Assembly: GCA_964518335.1 (NCBI GenBank)
Contig: CAZFDT010000033.1
Span: 1 to 56,840, forward strand
Length of the DNA stretch: 56,840 nt
Origin: CAZFDT01 sp964518335
GTDB taxonomy: Bacteria > Planctomycetota > Phycisphaerae > Phycisphaerales > Phycisphaeraceae
Direction: 5' to 3'
Shown here: piece by piece, positions 38,870 through 47,171 of the stretch
How the letters are laid out: every line of letters starts with the position of its first letter
How positions within the stretch are numbered: the stretch's first letter is position 1
Made by a program: the position numbers and the translations under genes
The notes under the pieces: generated by a model
Seen by the model: only the letters and a program-made list of their open reading frames with translations
Database searches by the model: none
What the model was told of the DNA's origin: nothing

Positions 38870-39490
38870 GTGAACTTCCTGGCCCACCTGCTGCTGGACC
38901 ACGACTCGCCCCAGGCGATGATCGGGAGCCTATTGCCCGACTTGGCGCCCGGCCGATGGCGGCGCAGCGATGATGCGGCTGTGCAGCGGGCCATCGATCG
39001 CCACCGCCGCGTCGATCATTTCACCGACACGCACGCGCTGTTCGCGCGGAGCAAGGCCCGGCTGTTCGATGCGCACGGGCGCTACAGCGGCATCCTCGTG
39101 GACGTGTTCTACGATCACCTGCTGAGCGGGACGTGGGCGGCGCACCACAGTGAGCCGCTGACCCGATTCATCGGGCGGGTATACGACGCGCTGGGCCGAA
39201 ACCTGCGTCTGATGCCCCCGCCGATGCGAACGCCCATCGCCCGCATGATCGAGCAGGACTGGCTGGGGGCGTACGCCAGCGAGGACGGGCTGAGGCGGGT
39301 GCTGGCGATGATGTCGTGGCGGTTGACGCAGCGATTTGGGCGACGCGTGGCGTTGGAGCGTGCGGTCGAGGATCTGGCGCTGCACCGCGCGGGGCTGGCG
39401 GCGGACTTCGAGGCGTTTTTTCCCGAGTTGATCCACCACATGGGCGGCGAGGTCGGCGACCCGATGCTCGCGGCCGGGCATGGAGGCTGA
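38870..39490 (+). CDS. ACP phosphodiesterase-like protein (AcpH/DUF479 family)
   Basis: 206 residues starting at GTG. Family features: MNFLAHLLLDHDSPQAMIGSLLPD, RHRRVDHFTDTH and ILVDVFYDHLL with the metal-binding His/Asp residues. AcpH removes 4'-phosphopantetheine from acyl carrier protein. GCGCCGC-TTC-GCGGCGC forms a hairpin at 38822-38838 just upstream. The gene ends two bases before the LpxR-like start, so the two are likely cotranscribed. Confidence 0.82.
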   Translation: MNFLAHLLLDHDSPQAMIGSLLPDLAPGRWRRSDDAAVQRAIDRHRRVDHFTDTHALFARSKARLFDAHGRYSGILVDVFYDHLLSGTWAAHHSEPLTRFIGRVYDALGRNLRLMPPPMRTPIARMIEQDWLGAYASEDGLRRVLAMMSWRLTQRFGRRVALERAVEDLALHRAGLAADFEAFFPELIHHMGGEVGDPMLAAGHGG

Positions 39491-39492
39491 CG

Positions 39493-40611
39493 ATGTGCAT
39501 GAGCGTGCGGACGTGGACGGTGGCGTGGCTGTGGGCGATGGCGGCGACGGCGGTCGCACAGGAGCCCGAGGTCGCTGCAGTGGACCTTGTGCCTGAGCCG
39601 GCGCCGGCGATCGAGCCGGGGCCGTCGCTCACGTTTCGCGGGCTGGCGGCCTACTGGGAGAACGACGGGGAGCGGTTCAAGCCGAACAACCCGACGGACC
39701 GGCACTACACCAACGGCGTGGGCGTGAGCCTGGCGCTGGCGGGCCCGGCGATCCAGGGGCTGCACGACAAGCTGCCGTTCCACGAGTCGTTCGGCCAGCC
39801 GGTGTCGGTCGCGGCGGGCCTGACGGTCGGGCAGTTGATGTTCACGCCCGAGGACATCGAGACGTCGGCGCCGCTGCCGGACGATCGGCCTTATGCGGGC
39901 TATCTGTACGCCGGGGCGTTCGTGCAGCGGCAGGGCGTGACGGGCACGTTCGCCGGGCGCGACGTGGGCACGCTGGACCACTTTCAGCTCGACGTGGGCG
40001 TGGTCGGGCCGTCGTCTCTGGCCGAGGACGCGCAGATCTGGATTCACGAGCACACCAGCGACCCGGAGCCGCGCGGCTGGGGCAACCAGCTCGACGACGA
40101 GCCGACGCTGCAGTTGACCATTCGCAAGAAATGGCGGTTCGATCTCGACGCGCTGTGGGAGCGCGACGGCCAGCCGTCGGCGTGGGGTGTGCAGGCCATT
40201 CCCGAGATCGGCGGGACGCTGGGCAACGTCCACCGCCACCTTGAGGCCGGCGCCACGTTCCGCGCCGGGTGGAACCTGCCCGACGACTTCGGGCCCGGTC
40301 GCCTGACGAACCTGGGCTCGGTCACGGGCGACAACGTCCGGGGCTGGAGCGTCTATGGCTTTGTCCGCACCTCCGGCCGCATCGTCGAGCACAACCTCTT
40401 CCTCGAAGGCAACACCTGGCGCGACAGCCTCAGCGTCGATGCCAAGCCCCTCGTCGGCGAGCTGCAGCTCGGCGCCGTGCTCGCCTATCACTGGCAGAAC
40501 TGGGCCTTCACCTTCGGTTACAGCCAGACGTTCCAGACCGAGGAGTTCGACGGCCAGGACGGCACCGACGCGTGGGCGGCCTACACGTGGACGTTCACCT
40601 GCTGGTTCTGA
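39493..40611 (+). CDS. Lipid A deacylase LpxR-like outer-membrane protein
   Basis: About 372 residues with a signal peptide (VRTWTVAWLWAMAATAVAQ). The LpxR/DUF2219 signatures are present: ENDGERFKPNNPTDRHYTNGV near the N-terminus (the N-D and YTNG parts bind calcium and substrate in LpxR) and DDRPYAGYLYAG. A beta-barrel with a C-terminal aromatic residue (TFTCWF) fits an outer-membrane enzyme. GGAGG lies six bases before the ATG. Its presence implies lipid A or a similar outer-membrane lipid. Confidence 0.82.
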   Translation: MCMSVRTWTVAWLWAMAATAVAQEPEVAAVDLVPEPAPAIEPGPSLTFRGLAAYWENDGERFKPNNPTDRHYTNGVGVSLALAGPAIQGLHDKLPFHESFGQPVSVAAGLTVGQLMFTPEDIETSAPLPDDRPYAGYLYAGAFVQRQGVTGTFAGRDVGTLDHFQLDVGVVGPSSLAEDAQIWIHEHTSDPEPRGWGNQLDDEPTLQLTIRKKWRFDLDALWERDGQPSAWGVQAIPEIGGTLGNVHRHLEAGATFRAGWNLPDDFGPGRLTNLGSVTGDNVRGWSVYGFVRTSGRIVEHNLFLEGNTWRDSLSVDAKPLVGELQLGAVLAYHWQNWAFTFGYSQTFQTEEFDGQDGTDAWAAYTWTFTCWF

Positions 40612-40657
40612 CGCAGCGCCAAGGCCAAGCCGCAAGCGGCTGTCGAGAAGCACGGGC

Positions 40658-41773
40658 GTGACCCAAGACCAAAAGACCATCAGCCTGCCGCGCACGATCG
40701 CCGCGATCGAGCAGGGGATCGAGCAGCGGCTGCACAGGGGCGCGCAGCTCTACGTGTCGCACCGCGGGCGTGTCGTGGCTGATATGGCGATCGGGACAGC
40801 CAGGCCCGACTCGCTGATGCTGTGGATGTCCAGCACCAAGCCGCTGGTCGCCATCGCCATTGCCCAGCAGTGGGAGCGTGGTCGGCTGGACCTGGACGAT
40901 CCGGTGGCGCGCCACGTGCCCGAGTTCGCCGCGCACGGCAAGGAGGCGATCACGATCCGCCACGTGCTCACGCACACCGGCGGGTTCCGGTCGGCGTCGT
41001 TCAACTGGATGGACGCGCCGTGGGCCACGCAGATCGCCCGCATCTGTCACCTGCGGCCCGAGCCGCGCTGGACGCCGGGGAGGAAAGCCGGCTACCACAC
41101 TTCGACCGGGGCGTTCGTGCTGGGCGAGATTGTCCGCCGCGTGGATGGGCGGCCGCTGGAGCAATACCTGCGCGAGGCGATATTCGATCCGCTGCAGATG
41201 ACCGATACGTGGGTGGGCATGCCGCCGGCGCGGTTTGCCGCCTATGGCGATCGCATCGTGCCACTGGTGAACACCGACGCGCATGCGAAGCAGCCGCGCG
41301 CCTATTTCGCTTTTCTCAGCACCCCGCAGGCCGCCGCCGTGTGCCGGCCCGGCAGCGGAGGATGGGGTCCCATTCGACAACTCGGCCGCGTGTACGACAT
41401 GATCCTGCGCGGCGGCGAGGGCGTCGTCGAGGCGCAGACCGTGGCGAACCTCGTCCGCCCCGCCCGCGTCGGCATGCACGACCACACCTTTCGTCACGTC
41501 ATGGACTGGACGCTGGCCTTCATGCTCAACTCGTGGCGCTACGGCCCGGACACGTGCTGGTATCAGTTCGGCCCGCACGCCTCGGCGCGCACCGTCGGGC
41601 ACAGTGGGCACCAGTCGTCGTGCGCCTTTGCCGACCTCGAGCACGAGTTGGCCGTGGCGTGGGCGTGCGACGGCATGCCCGGCGAAGCCCGCCACCGCCG
41701 CCGCTGGGTCGCCATCAACGCCGCGATCTACGAAGACCTGAGTCTGGCGGGGCCGCGGGCGATACACGACTGA
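40658..41773 (+). CDS. Serine hydrolase of the beta-lactamase class C/esterase family
   Basis: About 371 residues. The catalytic SxxK is SSTKPL, a YHTS segment provides the tyrosine (AGYHTSTGAFVLGE), and a GHSGHQ near the C-terminus stands in for the KTG box. TIRHVLTHTGGFRS is typical of EstB-like esterases. No signal peptide is visible, so it is probably cytoplasmic. The GTG start is weakly supported; the longer frame to 40355 overlaps the LpxR-like gene and is rejected. Confidence 0.82.
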   Translation: MTQDQKTISLPRTIAAIEQGIEQRLHRGAQLYVSHRGRVVADMAIGTARPDSLMLWMSSTKPLVAIAIAQQWERGRLDLDDPVARHVPEFAAHGKEAITIRHVLTHTGGFRSASFNWMDAPWATQIARICHLRPEPRWTPGRKAGYHTSTGAFVLGEIVRRVDGRPLEQYLREAIFDPLQMTDTWVGMPPARFAAYGDRIVPLVNTDAHAKQPRAYFAFLSTPQAAAVCRPGSGGWGPIRQLGRVYDMILRGGEGVVEAQTVANLVRPARVGMHDHTFRHVMDWTLAFMLNSWRYGPDTCWYQFGPHASARTVGHSGHQSSCAFADLEHELAVAWACDGMPGEARHRRRWVAINAAIYEDLSLAGPRAIHD

Positions 41774-41842
41774 CCTGGGCAGGTACCGCGCCTGGGCTAC
41801 GGCTCCAGCTATCATGTAGGACACCAGCGCGAGACCATTCGT

Positions 41843-42076
41843 ATGGACCCATTCCACCTCATCACTTCCGACCGCGGCGTCATGGAAGGCCAGCCGTGCG
41901 TTCGTGGCACGCGCATCACTGTGAAACGGGTACTGGACATTGTGGCCAGTTACAGCACTCGTGAGGAGTTGCGAAAGGACTATCCGCAGCTCGATGACGA
42001 GAGCATCCGCCAGGCGCTGGCCTATGCGGCGGCGGGCCTTGAAGACCGGATGGTTCCGCTGAGGTCGGCCTCGTGA
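41843..42076 (+). CDS. DUF433 antitoxin-like protein
   Basis: 77 residues with the DUF433 signature (ITSDRGVMEGQPCVRGTRITVKRVLDIVA, DYPQLDDESIRQALAYAA), a small winged helix-turn-helix. In many bacteria it pairs with a DUF5615 PIN-like toxin, as here: the stop overlaps the start of the next gene by 4 nt (GTGA). A promoter could not be assigned with confidence. Confidence 0.85.
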   Translation: MDPFHLITSDRGVMEGQPCVRGTRITVKRVLDIVASYSTREELRKDYPQLDDESIRQALAYAAAGLEDRMVPLRSAS

Positions 42077-42446
42077 AACTTCTGCTGGACGAGGGCACGC
42101 CTTTGCGGTCGGCAGCCATGCTACGCAAGCTGGGCTACGAGGCGGCCCATGTCCTCGCCCTGAACCTTGGCGGCCGCTCCGACGAGCTTCTGATCGCCCA
42201 TGCGCAAACGCACGACCTGATCCTCGTCGTCATGATGCGGATTTCCATCGCATTCTCGCCTTGACCGGCGCAACCCGTCCCACCGTCATCCGCATTCGCG
42301 TCGATGGCCTGACCGCCGCGTCATTCGCCGAGTTGGTCCACAAGACGCTGGAAACGCTGGGGTCAGTGGCAGAGCAGGGCGTGGTGGTTTCCGTGACCGA
42401 GGATCGCTTGCGATACCAGTTCCTTCCGTTGCGACGCCGAGTCTGA
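42073..42446 (+). pseudogene. DUF5615 PIN-like toxin, frameshifted
   Basis: The N-terminal part reads KLLLDEGTPLRSAAMLRKLG...DELLIAHAQTHDLILVV, typical of DUF5615. At about 42230 the frame breaks into MMRISIAFSP and stops at 42264. In the other frame the family's next motif continues at once (DADFHRILALTGATRPTVIRIR) to a stop at 42446. Adding one base near 42230 gives an intact protein of about 124 residues, so a single-base deletion explains it. Either the toxin is inactivated or the assembly has an error here. Confidence 0.8.
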
Positions 42447-42500
42447 ATCGGTCGTCGGAAAGTGTCTTGTTTTTGCCTGCGCGTTGCGGGCGTCGTCCGA

Positions 42501-42542
42501 TATAATGCGGGCGACCCTCGGGGCTCGGACACGCCCCGGGGT
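42501..42542 (+). promoter_or_regulatory. Putative -10 element and leader hairpin upstream of infC
   Basis: TATAAT at 42501-42506 is a perfect -10 box but no good -35 is in place. GACCCTCGGGGC (from 42512) pairs almost fully with GCCCCGGGGTC (to 42543) around a short loop. A GC-rich hairpin in the infC leader may regulate translation or transcription, as leaders of this operon do elsewhere. Confidence 0.45.
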
Positions 42543-42651
42543 CGGCGATGTGCCGGTTTGGCCTGCGCCGGGCGATGCGGTGGCGATCGTCCGGCGGCAA
42601 CCCCGGGATGTGGTTGATTCGTAGCCTGCCACCATTGAAGGAGACTCAGTC

Positions 42652-43311
42652 ATAGCACCCCGAGGACGTTTTCGGCCGCCGGAGCGAGAATCCGGCAAGA
42701 GGCTGCGTGTCAACGATCTCATCCGCATTTCTCCGGTCCGCCTGATCGACGAGAACAACGAGCAGGTGGGGGTGGTTCCCCTTGATGACGCCAAGGCCCG
42801 CGCCAAGACGGCGGGGCTGGACCTGGTGGAGGTGGCGCCGCAGTCGCGCCCGCCGGTCTGTCGCATCATGGACTACGGCAAGTGGAAGTACCACCAGAAG
42901 AAGAAGGAGCAGAAGGCCAAGAGCCACGCCAAGCAGAGCGAACTCAAGGGCGTGCGTCTGCGTCCGAAGATCGACGACCACGACCTGCAGATCAAGGTGG
43001 ACCGCGCCCGCGAGTTTCTGTCGGACGCCGACAAGGTGCAGTTCGTCATGCTCTTCCGTGGGCGCGAGATGGCCCACCAGGACATCGGCTACCGCACGAT
43101 GCAGGAGATCTGTCAGAAGCTGGCGGACGTGAGCAAGGTCGAGGCGGCGCCGAAGATGATGGGGCGGCGCATGACGATGGTGCTGGCGCCCGACCGCAAG
43201 CCCAAGGCCGAGGGCCAGCCCGCGGCGACGGCGACAGCGTCGACGCCTCCGGCACCCAAACCCACCCCGGTCCGGGCCATCCCCCGGCCCGAGCCGGCCA
43301 CCGCCAAGTGA
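42652..43311 (+). CDS. infC: Translation initiation factor IF-3, ATA start codon
   Basis: About 219 residues. IF-3 N-domain (RVNDLIRISPVRLIDENNEQVGVVPLDDA) and C-domain (GVRLRPKIDDHDLQIKVDRA, FRGREMAHQDIG) are complete. Homology requires a start upstream of the first GTG, and the best is ATA 42652 with AAGGAG (42638-42643) eight bases before it. infC commonly uses a rare start codon, which makes it sensitive to IF-3 itself (autoregulation). The C-terminus has a Pro/Ala/Thr-rich tail of about 40 residues. Unusually, rpmI and rplT do not follow; rpmF does. Confidence 0.93.
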   Translation: MAPRGRFRPPERESGKRLRVNDLIRISPVRLIDENNEQVGVVPLDDAKARAKTAGLDLVEVAPQSRPPVCRIMDYGKWKYHQKKKEQKAKSHAKQSELKGVRLRPKIDDHDLQIKVDRAREFLSDADKVQFVMLFRGREMAHQDIGYRTMQEICQKLADVSKVEAAPKMMGRRMTMVLAPDRKPKAEGQPAATATASTPPAPKPTPVRAIPRPEPATAK

Positions 43312-43449
43312 CCTCGGCCGCTTGACGCTCCGACGCCCCTTGGTTAATGTTTGCCAACCCTTTATGAGCCTAGAGGCGTCGGCAGCCCCGGAAAGCGGCC
43401 CGGCGGCGCTCGTGATCGCTCGTAAAGTCCAATGCGAAGGTGATCGACC

Positions 43450-43632
43450 ATGCTCCCCGTTCAACGCAAGACGCACAGCCAGACGCGCATGGGCCGATCC
43501 CACGACGCGCTGAAGAAAACCCAGACGGTCAAGTGTCCCAACTGCGGCGCGGCCAAGCGTCCACACACGGCCTGCACCGAGTGCGGCTACGTGAGGCCGG
43601 GCCTGAAGCTGTCGCTGGGCAAGGACGAGTGA
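43450..43632 (+). CDS. rpmF: 50S ribosomal protein L32
   Basis: 60 residues. MLPVQRKTHSQTRMGRSHDAL is the L32 N-terminus. The zinc ribbon is intact: CPNCGAAKRPH and CTECGYV. GAAGG lies upstream of the ATG. rpmF next to plsX and the fab genes is the classic bacterial arrangement. Confidence 0.95.
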   Translation: MLPVQRKTHSQTRMGRSHDALKKTQTVKCPNCGAAKRPHTACTECGYVRPGLKLSLGKDE

Positions 43633-43684
43633 GCCCGATCGGTCACATCAGGGGGTGACCCCTCGCTGACAAGGAACGGTCCCA

Positions 43685-44719
43685 TTGCGCATCGCGGTCG
43701 ATGTCATGGGTGGTGATCACGCCCCCGACGCCATCCTGGCGGGAAGCTTGGATGCCGTCGATCTGCTGTCGCCCCAGGACCGGCTGGTGCTGGTCGGTGA
43801 CGAGGCCATCATCCGGGAGGGTGTGGCCGAGCGCGGCCTCAAGCATGACGCCCGCATCGAGGTCGTCGGCACGACACAGGTCATCGACATGGCCGAGCCG
43901 CCCACCTCGGCGGTCAAGAGCAAGCCCGACAGCTCGATCGTGGTGTGGGGCAAGCTCGGCTCCAAGCGGGCCGGCGACAAGCGGTGCGACGTGATCATCA
44001 GCGCAGGCAACACCGGGGCCTGCGTCGCCGCGGCGCAGATGTCCATGCGACGGTTGCCCGGCGTGCATCGGCCGGGCATCGCCGTGACCATCCCGACCTT
44101 TTTCGGGCCGCTGGTCATCAGCGACGTGGGCGCCAACCCCGAGCCCAAGCCGCACCACCTGCACCAGTACGCCCACATGGCCTGCGTCTATGCCCGGCGT
44201 GTGCTGGGCATCGAGCACCCACGCGTCGCCCTGCTGTCGATCGGCGGCGAGGAGGGCAAGGGCACGCCGCTGGTCAAGGACACGGCCAAGAAGATGAAGG
44301 CCGACCCGCATCTGAATTACATCGGCTACGTCGAGGGCCGCGACCTGTTCGACGGCAAGGCCGATGTGGTCATCACCGAGGGCTTCACCGGTAACGTCGT
44401 GCTCAAGCTCGCCGAGGGCCTGGCGGCGGGTCTGTTCAAGACCATCACCCACGAGATGATCGAGATCGACGTCGAGCTGGCGATGAAGTTCGGCGAAGTG
44501 GTCAAGAACATCTACAAGAAGCACGATTACCACGAGTTCGGCGGGGCGCCGCTGCTGGGCGCCAACGGCATCTGCCTCATCTGCCACGGCTCCAGCGAGG
44601 CCCGCACGATCAAGGCCGCCATTCGCGTCGCCATCGATTACGCCCACAAAGGCGTCAACGACGGCATCGTCGAAGCCCTGGCGCGGCTCGAACCGGTCGA
44701 AGAAATGTCGGATGCCTGA
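43685..44719 (+). CDS. plsX: Phosphate acyltransferase PlsX
   Basis: 344 residues. RIAVDVMGGDHAPDAIL opens the protein; SAGNTGACVAAA and the C-terminal GFTGNVVLKLAEG are also typical. PlsX makes acyl-phosphate from acyl-ACP for phospholipid synthesis. TTG start with AAGGAA upstream. The stop shares bases with the first possible fabH ATG (TGATG). Confidence 0.95.
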   Translation: MRIAVDVMGGDHAPDAILAGSLDAVDLLSPQDRLVLVGDEAIIREGVAERGLKHDARIEVVGTTQVIDMAEPPTSAVKSKPDSSIVVWGKLGSKRAGDKRCDVIISAGNTGACVAAAQMSMRRLPGVHRPGIAVTIPTFFGPLVISDVGANPEPKPHHLHQYAHMACVYARRVLGIEHPRVALLSIGGEEGKGTPLVKDTAKKMKADPHLNYIGYVEGRDLFDGKADVVITEGFTGNVVLKLAEGLAAGLFKTITHEMIEIDVELAMKFGEVVKNIYKKHDYHEFGGAPLLGANGICLICHGSSEARTIKAAIRVAIDYAHKGVNDGIVEALARLEPVEEMSDA

Positions 44720-45780
44720 TGTCGAGTGTCGAATCTGTAGAATCGTGCCGTCCTATGAGCAACACCCGACATCCGACATCCGACATCAGACCTTCGCCCG
44801 GTGTGCGCATCGCCGGCACCGGGGTCTGTATTCCCGATCGCATCCTCTCCAACGCCGACCTCGAGACGATAGTCGATACCTCTGACGAGTGGATCACCCA
44901 GCGCACGGGCATCAAGACGCGCCACATCGTCGCGCCCGAGCAGCGCAACAGTGACCTAGGCGCCGCGGCAGTCACCCAGGCCTTGGCCCACGCCGGGCTC
45001 AAGCCCACCGACCTGGACCTGCTGTTGTGCGCGACGATGACGCCCGACGTGATGTGCCCGGCGATGGGCTGCACCATCGTGAAGAAGATTGGCGCGATCC
45101 CCGCCGGGGCGCTGGACCTGAACATCGCCTGCACCGGGTTCGTCGCCGCGCTGGCGATCGGGCACAACTTCATCCGCTGCGGCGCCTGCCGCCATGTGGC
45201 GGTCGTGGCGTCGGAAACGCTGTCGCGCATGGTCAATTACGAGGACCGCGGCACGTGCGTGCTCTTCGGTGACGCCGGCGCCGCGGCGATTCTCAGCGCC
45301 AGCGACGAGGCGGCGCAGGGCTGCCTGTATCAATCGCTGTCGAGCGACGGCGAGCGCGGCGAGGTGCTCTATGTGCCCCGGACCGAGGCCGACATCCCTC
45401 CGTCGGAGAAAGAGCACTTCACCGGCAAGTTCAACACGCTGCAGATGAACGGCCGCGCCGTGTACAAGTTCGCGGTCGAGAAGCTCGCCGAGTGCGTCGA
45501 AAAGGCCATGGCCGCCGCCGATCTCACCACCGACGACGTGAAGATGGTCATTCCCCACCAGTCCAACATCCGCATGCTGCAGAGCGCCTGGAAGCGGCTG
45601 GGCTTCGACGACGACCGGATCTACATCAACATCGACCGCTACGGCAACACCTCCGCCGCCAGCGTCGGCATCTGCCTCCACGAACTCATGGAGCAGGGCC
45701 GACTCCACAAAGGCGACCACGTGATCTTCGTCGCCCAGGGCGGCGGCCTGAGCTGGGGGAGTTCACTGTGGCGGCTGTGA
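44719..45780 (+). CDS. fabH: 3-oxoacyl-ACP synthase III
   Basis: 353 residues. FabH starts fatty-acid synthesis from acetyl-CoA and malonyl-ACP. Triad: cysteine in NIACTGFVAAL, histidine in IPHQSNIRML and asparagine in YGNTSAAS. The start is uncertain between ATG 44719 and ATG 44755; both leave an N-terminal leader partly encoded by heptamer repeats (TRHPTSDIRP) before the true core VRIAGTGVCIPD, and this leader is not part of the FabH fold. Confidence 0.94.
   Translation: MSSVESVESCRPMSNTRHPTSDIRPSPGVRIAGTGVCIPDRILSNADLETIVDTSDEWITQRTGIKTRHIVAPEQRNSDLGAAAVTQALAHAGLKPTDLDLLLCATMTPDVMCPAMGCTIVKKIGAIPAGALDLNIACTGFVAALAIGHNFIRCGACRHVAVVASETLSRMVNYEDRGTCVLFGDAGAAAILSASDEAAQGCLYQSLSSDGERGEVLYVPRTEADIPPSEKEHFTGKFNTLQMNGRAVYKFAVEKLAECVEKAMAAADLTTDDVKMVIPHQSNIRMLQSAWKRLGFDDDRIYINIDRYGNTSAASVGICLHELMEQGRLHKGDHVIFVAQGGGLSWGSSLWRL
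44765..44791. repeat. Heptamer repeat array, copy 1 (inside the fabH leader)
   Basis: CCGACAT three times followed by CAGAC. The same 7-bp unit type appears at 45790 in reverse orientation and at 46209 in this orientation. It encodes residues of the FabH N-terminal leader. Confidence 0.8.
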
Positions 45781-45789
45781 GGGATGTTT

Positions 45790-45816
45790 GATGTCTGATG
45801 TCTAATGTCTGATGTT
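45790..45816. repeat. Heptamer repeat array, copy 2 (left border of inserted gene)
   Basis: Tandem GATGTCT-type units, starting GATGTCTGATGTCTAATGTC. This is the inverse of the array at 46209-46240, with one mismatch over about 26 bp. It starts ten bases after the fabH stop. Confidence 0.85.
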
Positions 45817-45843
45817 GAGACACTCTGTATTGGAGATTCTGCT

Positions 45844-46197
45844 ATGGATCGGGGGCAATTGATTGAGCGGATGGAGGAGTTCACGGCGAGGGTCGCTCGG
45901 ATGATCAACGCACTGCCTCGGTCCCCGGCGGCAAAGGTTTTCGGAGATCAGGTGCTTCGGTCCGCCGGCTCCATTGGCGCAAACTATCGCGAGTCAGGCC
46001 ATGTTTCATCACGGCGACATTTCATCACGACGCTCGAAACCGCGCAACGCGAAGCGGGCGAGACGATCTACTGGCTCCGCGTCATCAGCAAGAGCGGACT
46101 CGTCAATCCCGAACGGCTCACCAAGTTGATCGTCGAGTGCGAGGAGTTATTCGCTATCATCACCGCCGCTATCCGCACAACAAAGAAAAAGCCATGA
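45844..46197 (+). CDS. Four-helix-bundle protein (23S rRNA-intervening-sequence type)
   Basis: About 117 residues. The family core RSAGSIGANYRES is intact, with KVFGDQVL before and a long terminal helix (LIVECEELFAIITAA). Such proteins are often found in 23S rRNA intervening sequences and as isolated accessory genes; their function is unknown. GGAG lies eight bases before the ATG. It is flanked by inverted heptamer arrays, and its stop overlaps the fabD ATG (ATGA), so it has been built into the fab operon. Confidence 0.85.
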   Translation: MDRGQLIERMEEFTARVARMINALPRSPAAKVFGDQVLRSAGSIGANYRESGHVSSRRHFITTLETAQREAGETIYWLRVISKSGLVNPERLTKLIVECEELFAIITAAIRTTKKKP

Positions 46198-47168
46198 CAG
46201 CCGCTCCAACATCAGACATCAGACATCAGACATCAGACATTGTTTTGTGTCCGGGGCAAGGCTCTCAGCACATCGGCATGGGCAAGCCGTGGTTCGACGG
46301 CTTCGACACCGCGCGCAAGCTCTTCGACGCCGCCGACGTTGCACTTGGCTTCGACCTCTCGCGCGTGTGTTTCGACGGGCCGGAGGAGTCGCTCAACGGC
46401 ACCGACGTCGCGCAGGCGGCGATCTACACGACGAGCGTGGCGTGTTTCGACGCGCTCAAGGAGCAGGGCGCGATTGACCCGGCATCGATCGTCGCCACCG
46501 CCGGACTGTCGCTGGGCGAGTTCACCGCGTTGCACGTGGCGGGGGCGTTCGATTTTCTCACCGGCCTGAAGCTGGTGCGGCTTCGCGGGCAGGCGATGCA
46601 GGAGGCGGCGCTGGCGACGCCCTCGGGCATGGTCGCGCTGGTCGGCGCCGACGAGGCGCAGGCGCTGGCGGTGTGCGAGGAGTCGCTCAACGACCCGGAG
46701 AACAAGGGCGACGAGGTGCTGGTGCCCGCCAACTTCAACTGCCCCGGGCAGGTGGTGATCAGCGGGAGCCAGGCCGCATGCGAGCGGGCGCAGGTCGTGG
46801 CGTCGCGGATGGGGCTGCGGGCGACGCCGCTGGTCGTGGCTGGCGCGTTCCACTCGCCGCTGATGCAGCCGGCCGCCGACCGCCTCGCCGAGGCGCTGGA
46901 CGCCGCCGAGTGGCACGTCCCACGCATCCCCGTGCTCTCCAACGTCACCGCCCAGCCGCACGACGGCGGCGACATCGCTTCGATCAAGTTGCGCCTGGTC
47001 GAACAGCTCACCCGACCGGTGCGATGGAGCGAGTCGATGCAGTGGGCCGCGGCCAACCTCGGCACGGACAAGCGTTATGTCGAGCTGGCGCCGGGCAAGG
47101 TGCTTTCGGGCCTGATGCGCCGCATCGACCGCAACATCAAGGTTGAGAATCACGCCGAACCCAAGTAG
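46194..47168 (+). CDS. fabD: Malonyl-CoA:ACP transacylase
   Basis: About 324 residues. FabD loads malonate onto ACP. LCPGQGSQHIGMG opens the core; the catalytic serine is in GLSLGEFTAL and the histidine in AGAFHSPLM. The first 16 residues are a repeat-derived leader (PTSDIRHQTSDI) ahead of the normal start of the fold. The ATG overlaps the four-helix gene stop. Confidence 0.94.
   Translation: MTAAPTSDIRHQTSDIVLCPGQGSQHIGMGKPWFDGFDTARKLFDAADVALGFDLSRVCFDGPEESLNGTDVAQAAIYTTSVACFDALKEQGAIDPASIVATAGLSLGEFTALHVAGAFDFLTGLKLVRLRGQAMQEAALATPSGMVALVGADEAQALAVCEESLNDPENKGDEVLVPANFNCPGQVVISGSQAACERAQVVASRMGLRATPLVVAGAFHSPLMQPAADRLAEALDAAEWHVPRIPVLSNVTAQPHDGGDIASIKLRLVEQLTRPVRWSESMQWAAANLGTDKRYVELAPGKVLSGLMRRIDRNIKVENHAEPK
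46209..46240. repeat. Heptamer repeat array, copy 3 (right border, inside fabD codons)
   Basis: Tandem ATCAGAC units (ACATCAGACATCAGACATCA...). It encodes TSDIRHQTSDI at the start of FabD, with the 7-bp period giving a 7-residue protein period. Inverted relative to 45790-45816. Confidence 0.85.
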
Positions 47169-47171
47169 AAG

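Noticed and set aside
42073..42446. Programmed frameshift in the DUF5615 toxin
   Set aside because: No slippery heptamer with a following structure is evident; a one-base deletion is the simpler reading.
44765..46240. CRISPR or attC-like reading of the heptamer arrays
   Set aside because: Units are perfect 7-bp tandem repeats without spacers or stem-loop core sites.
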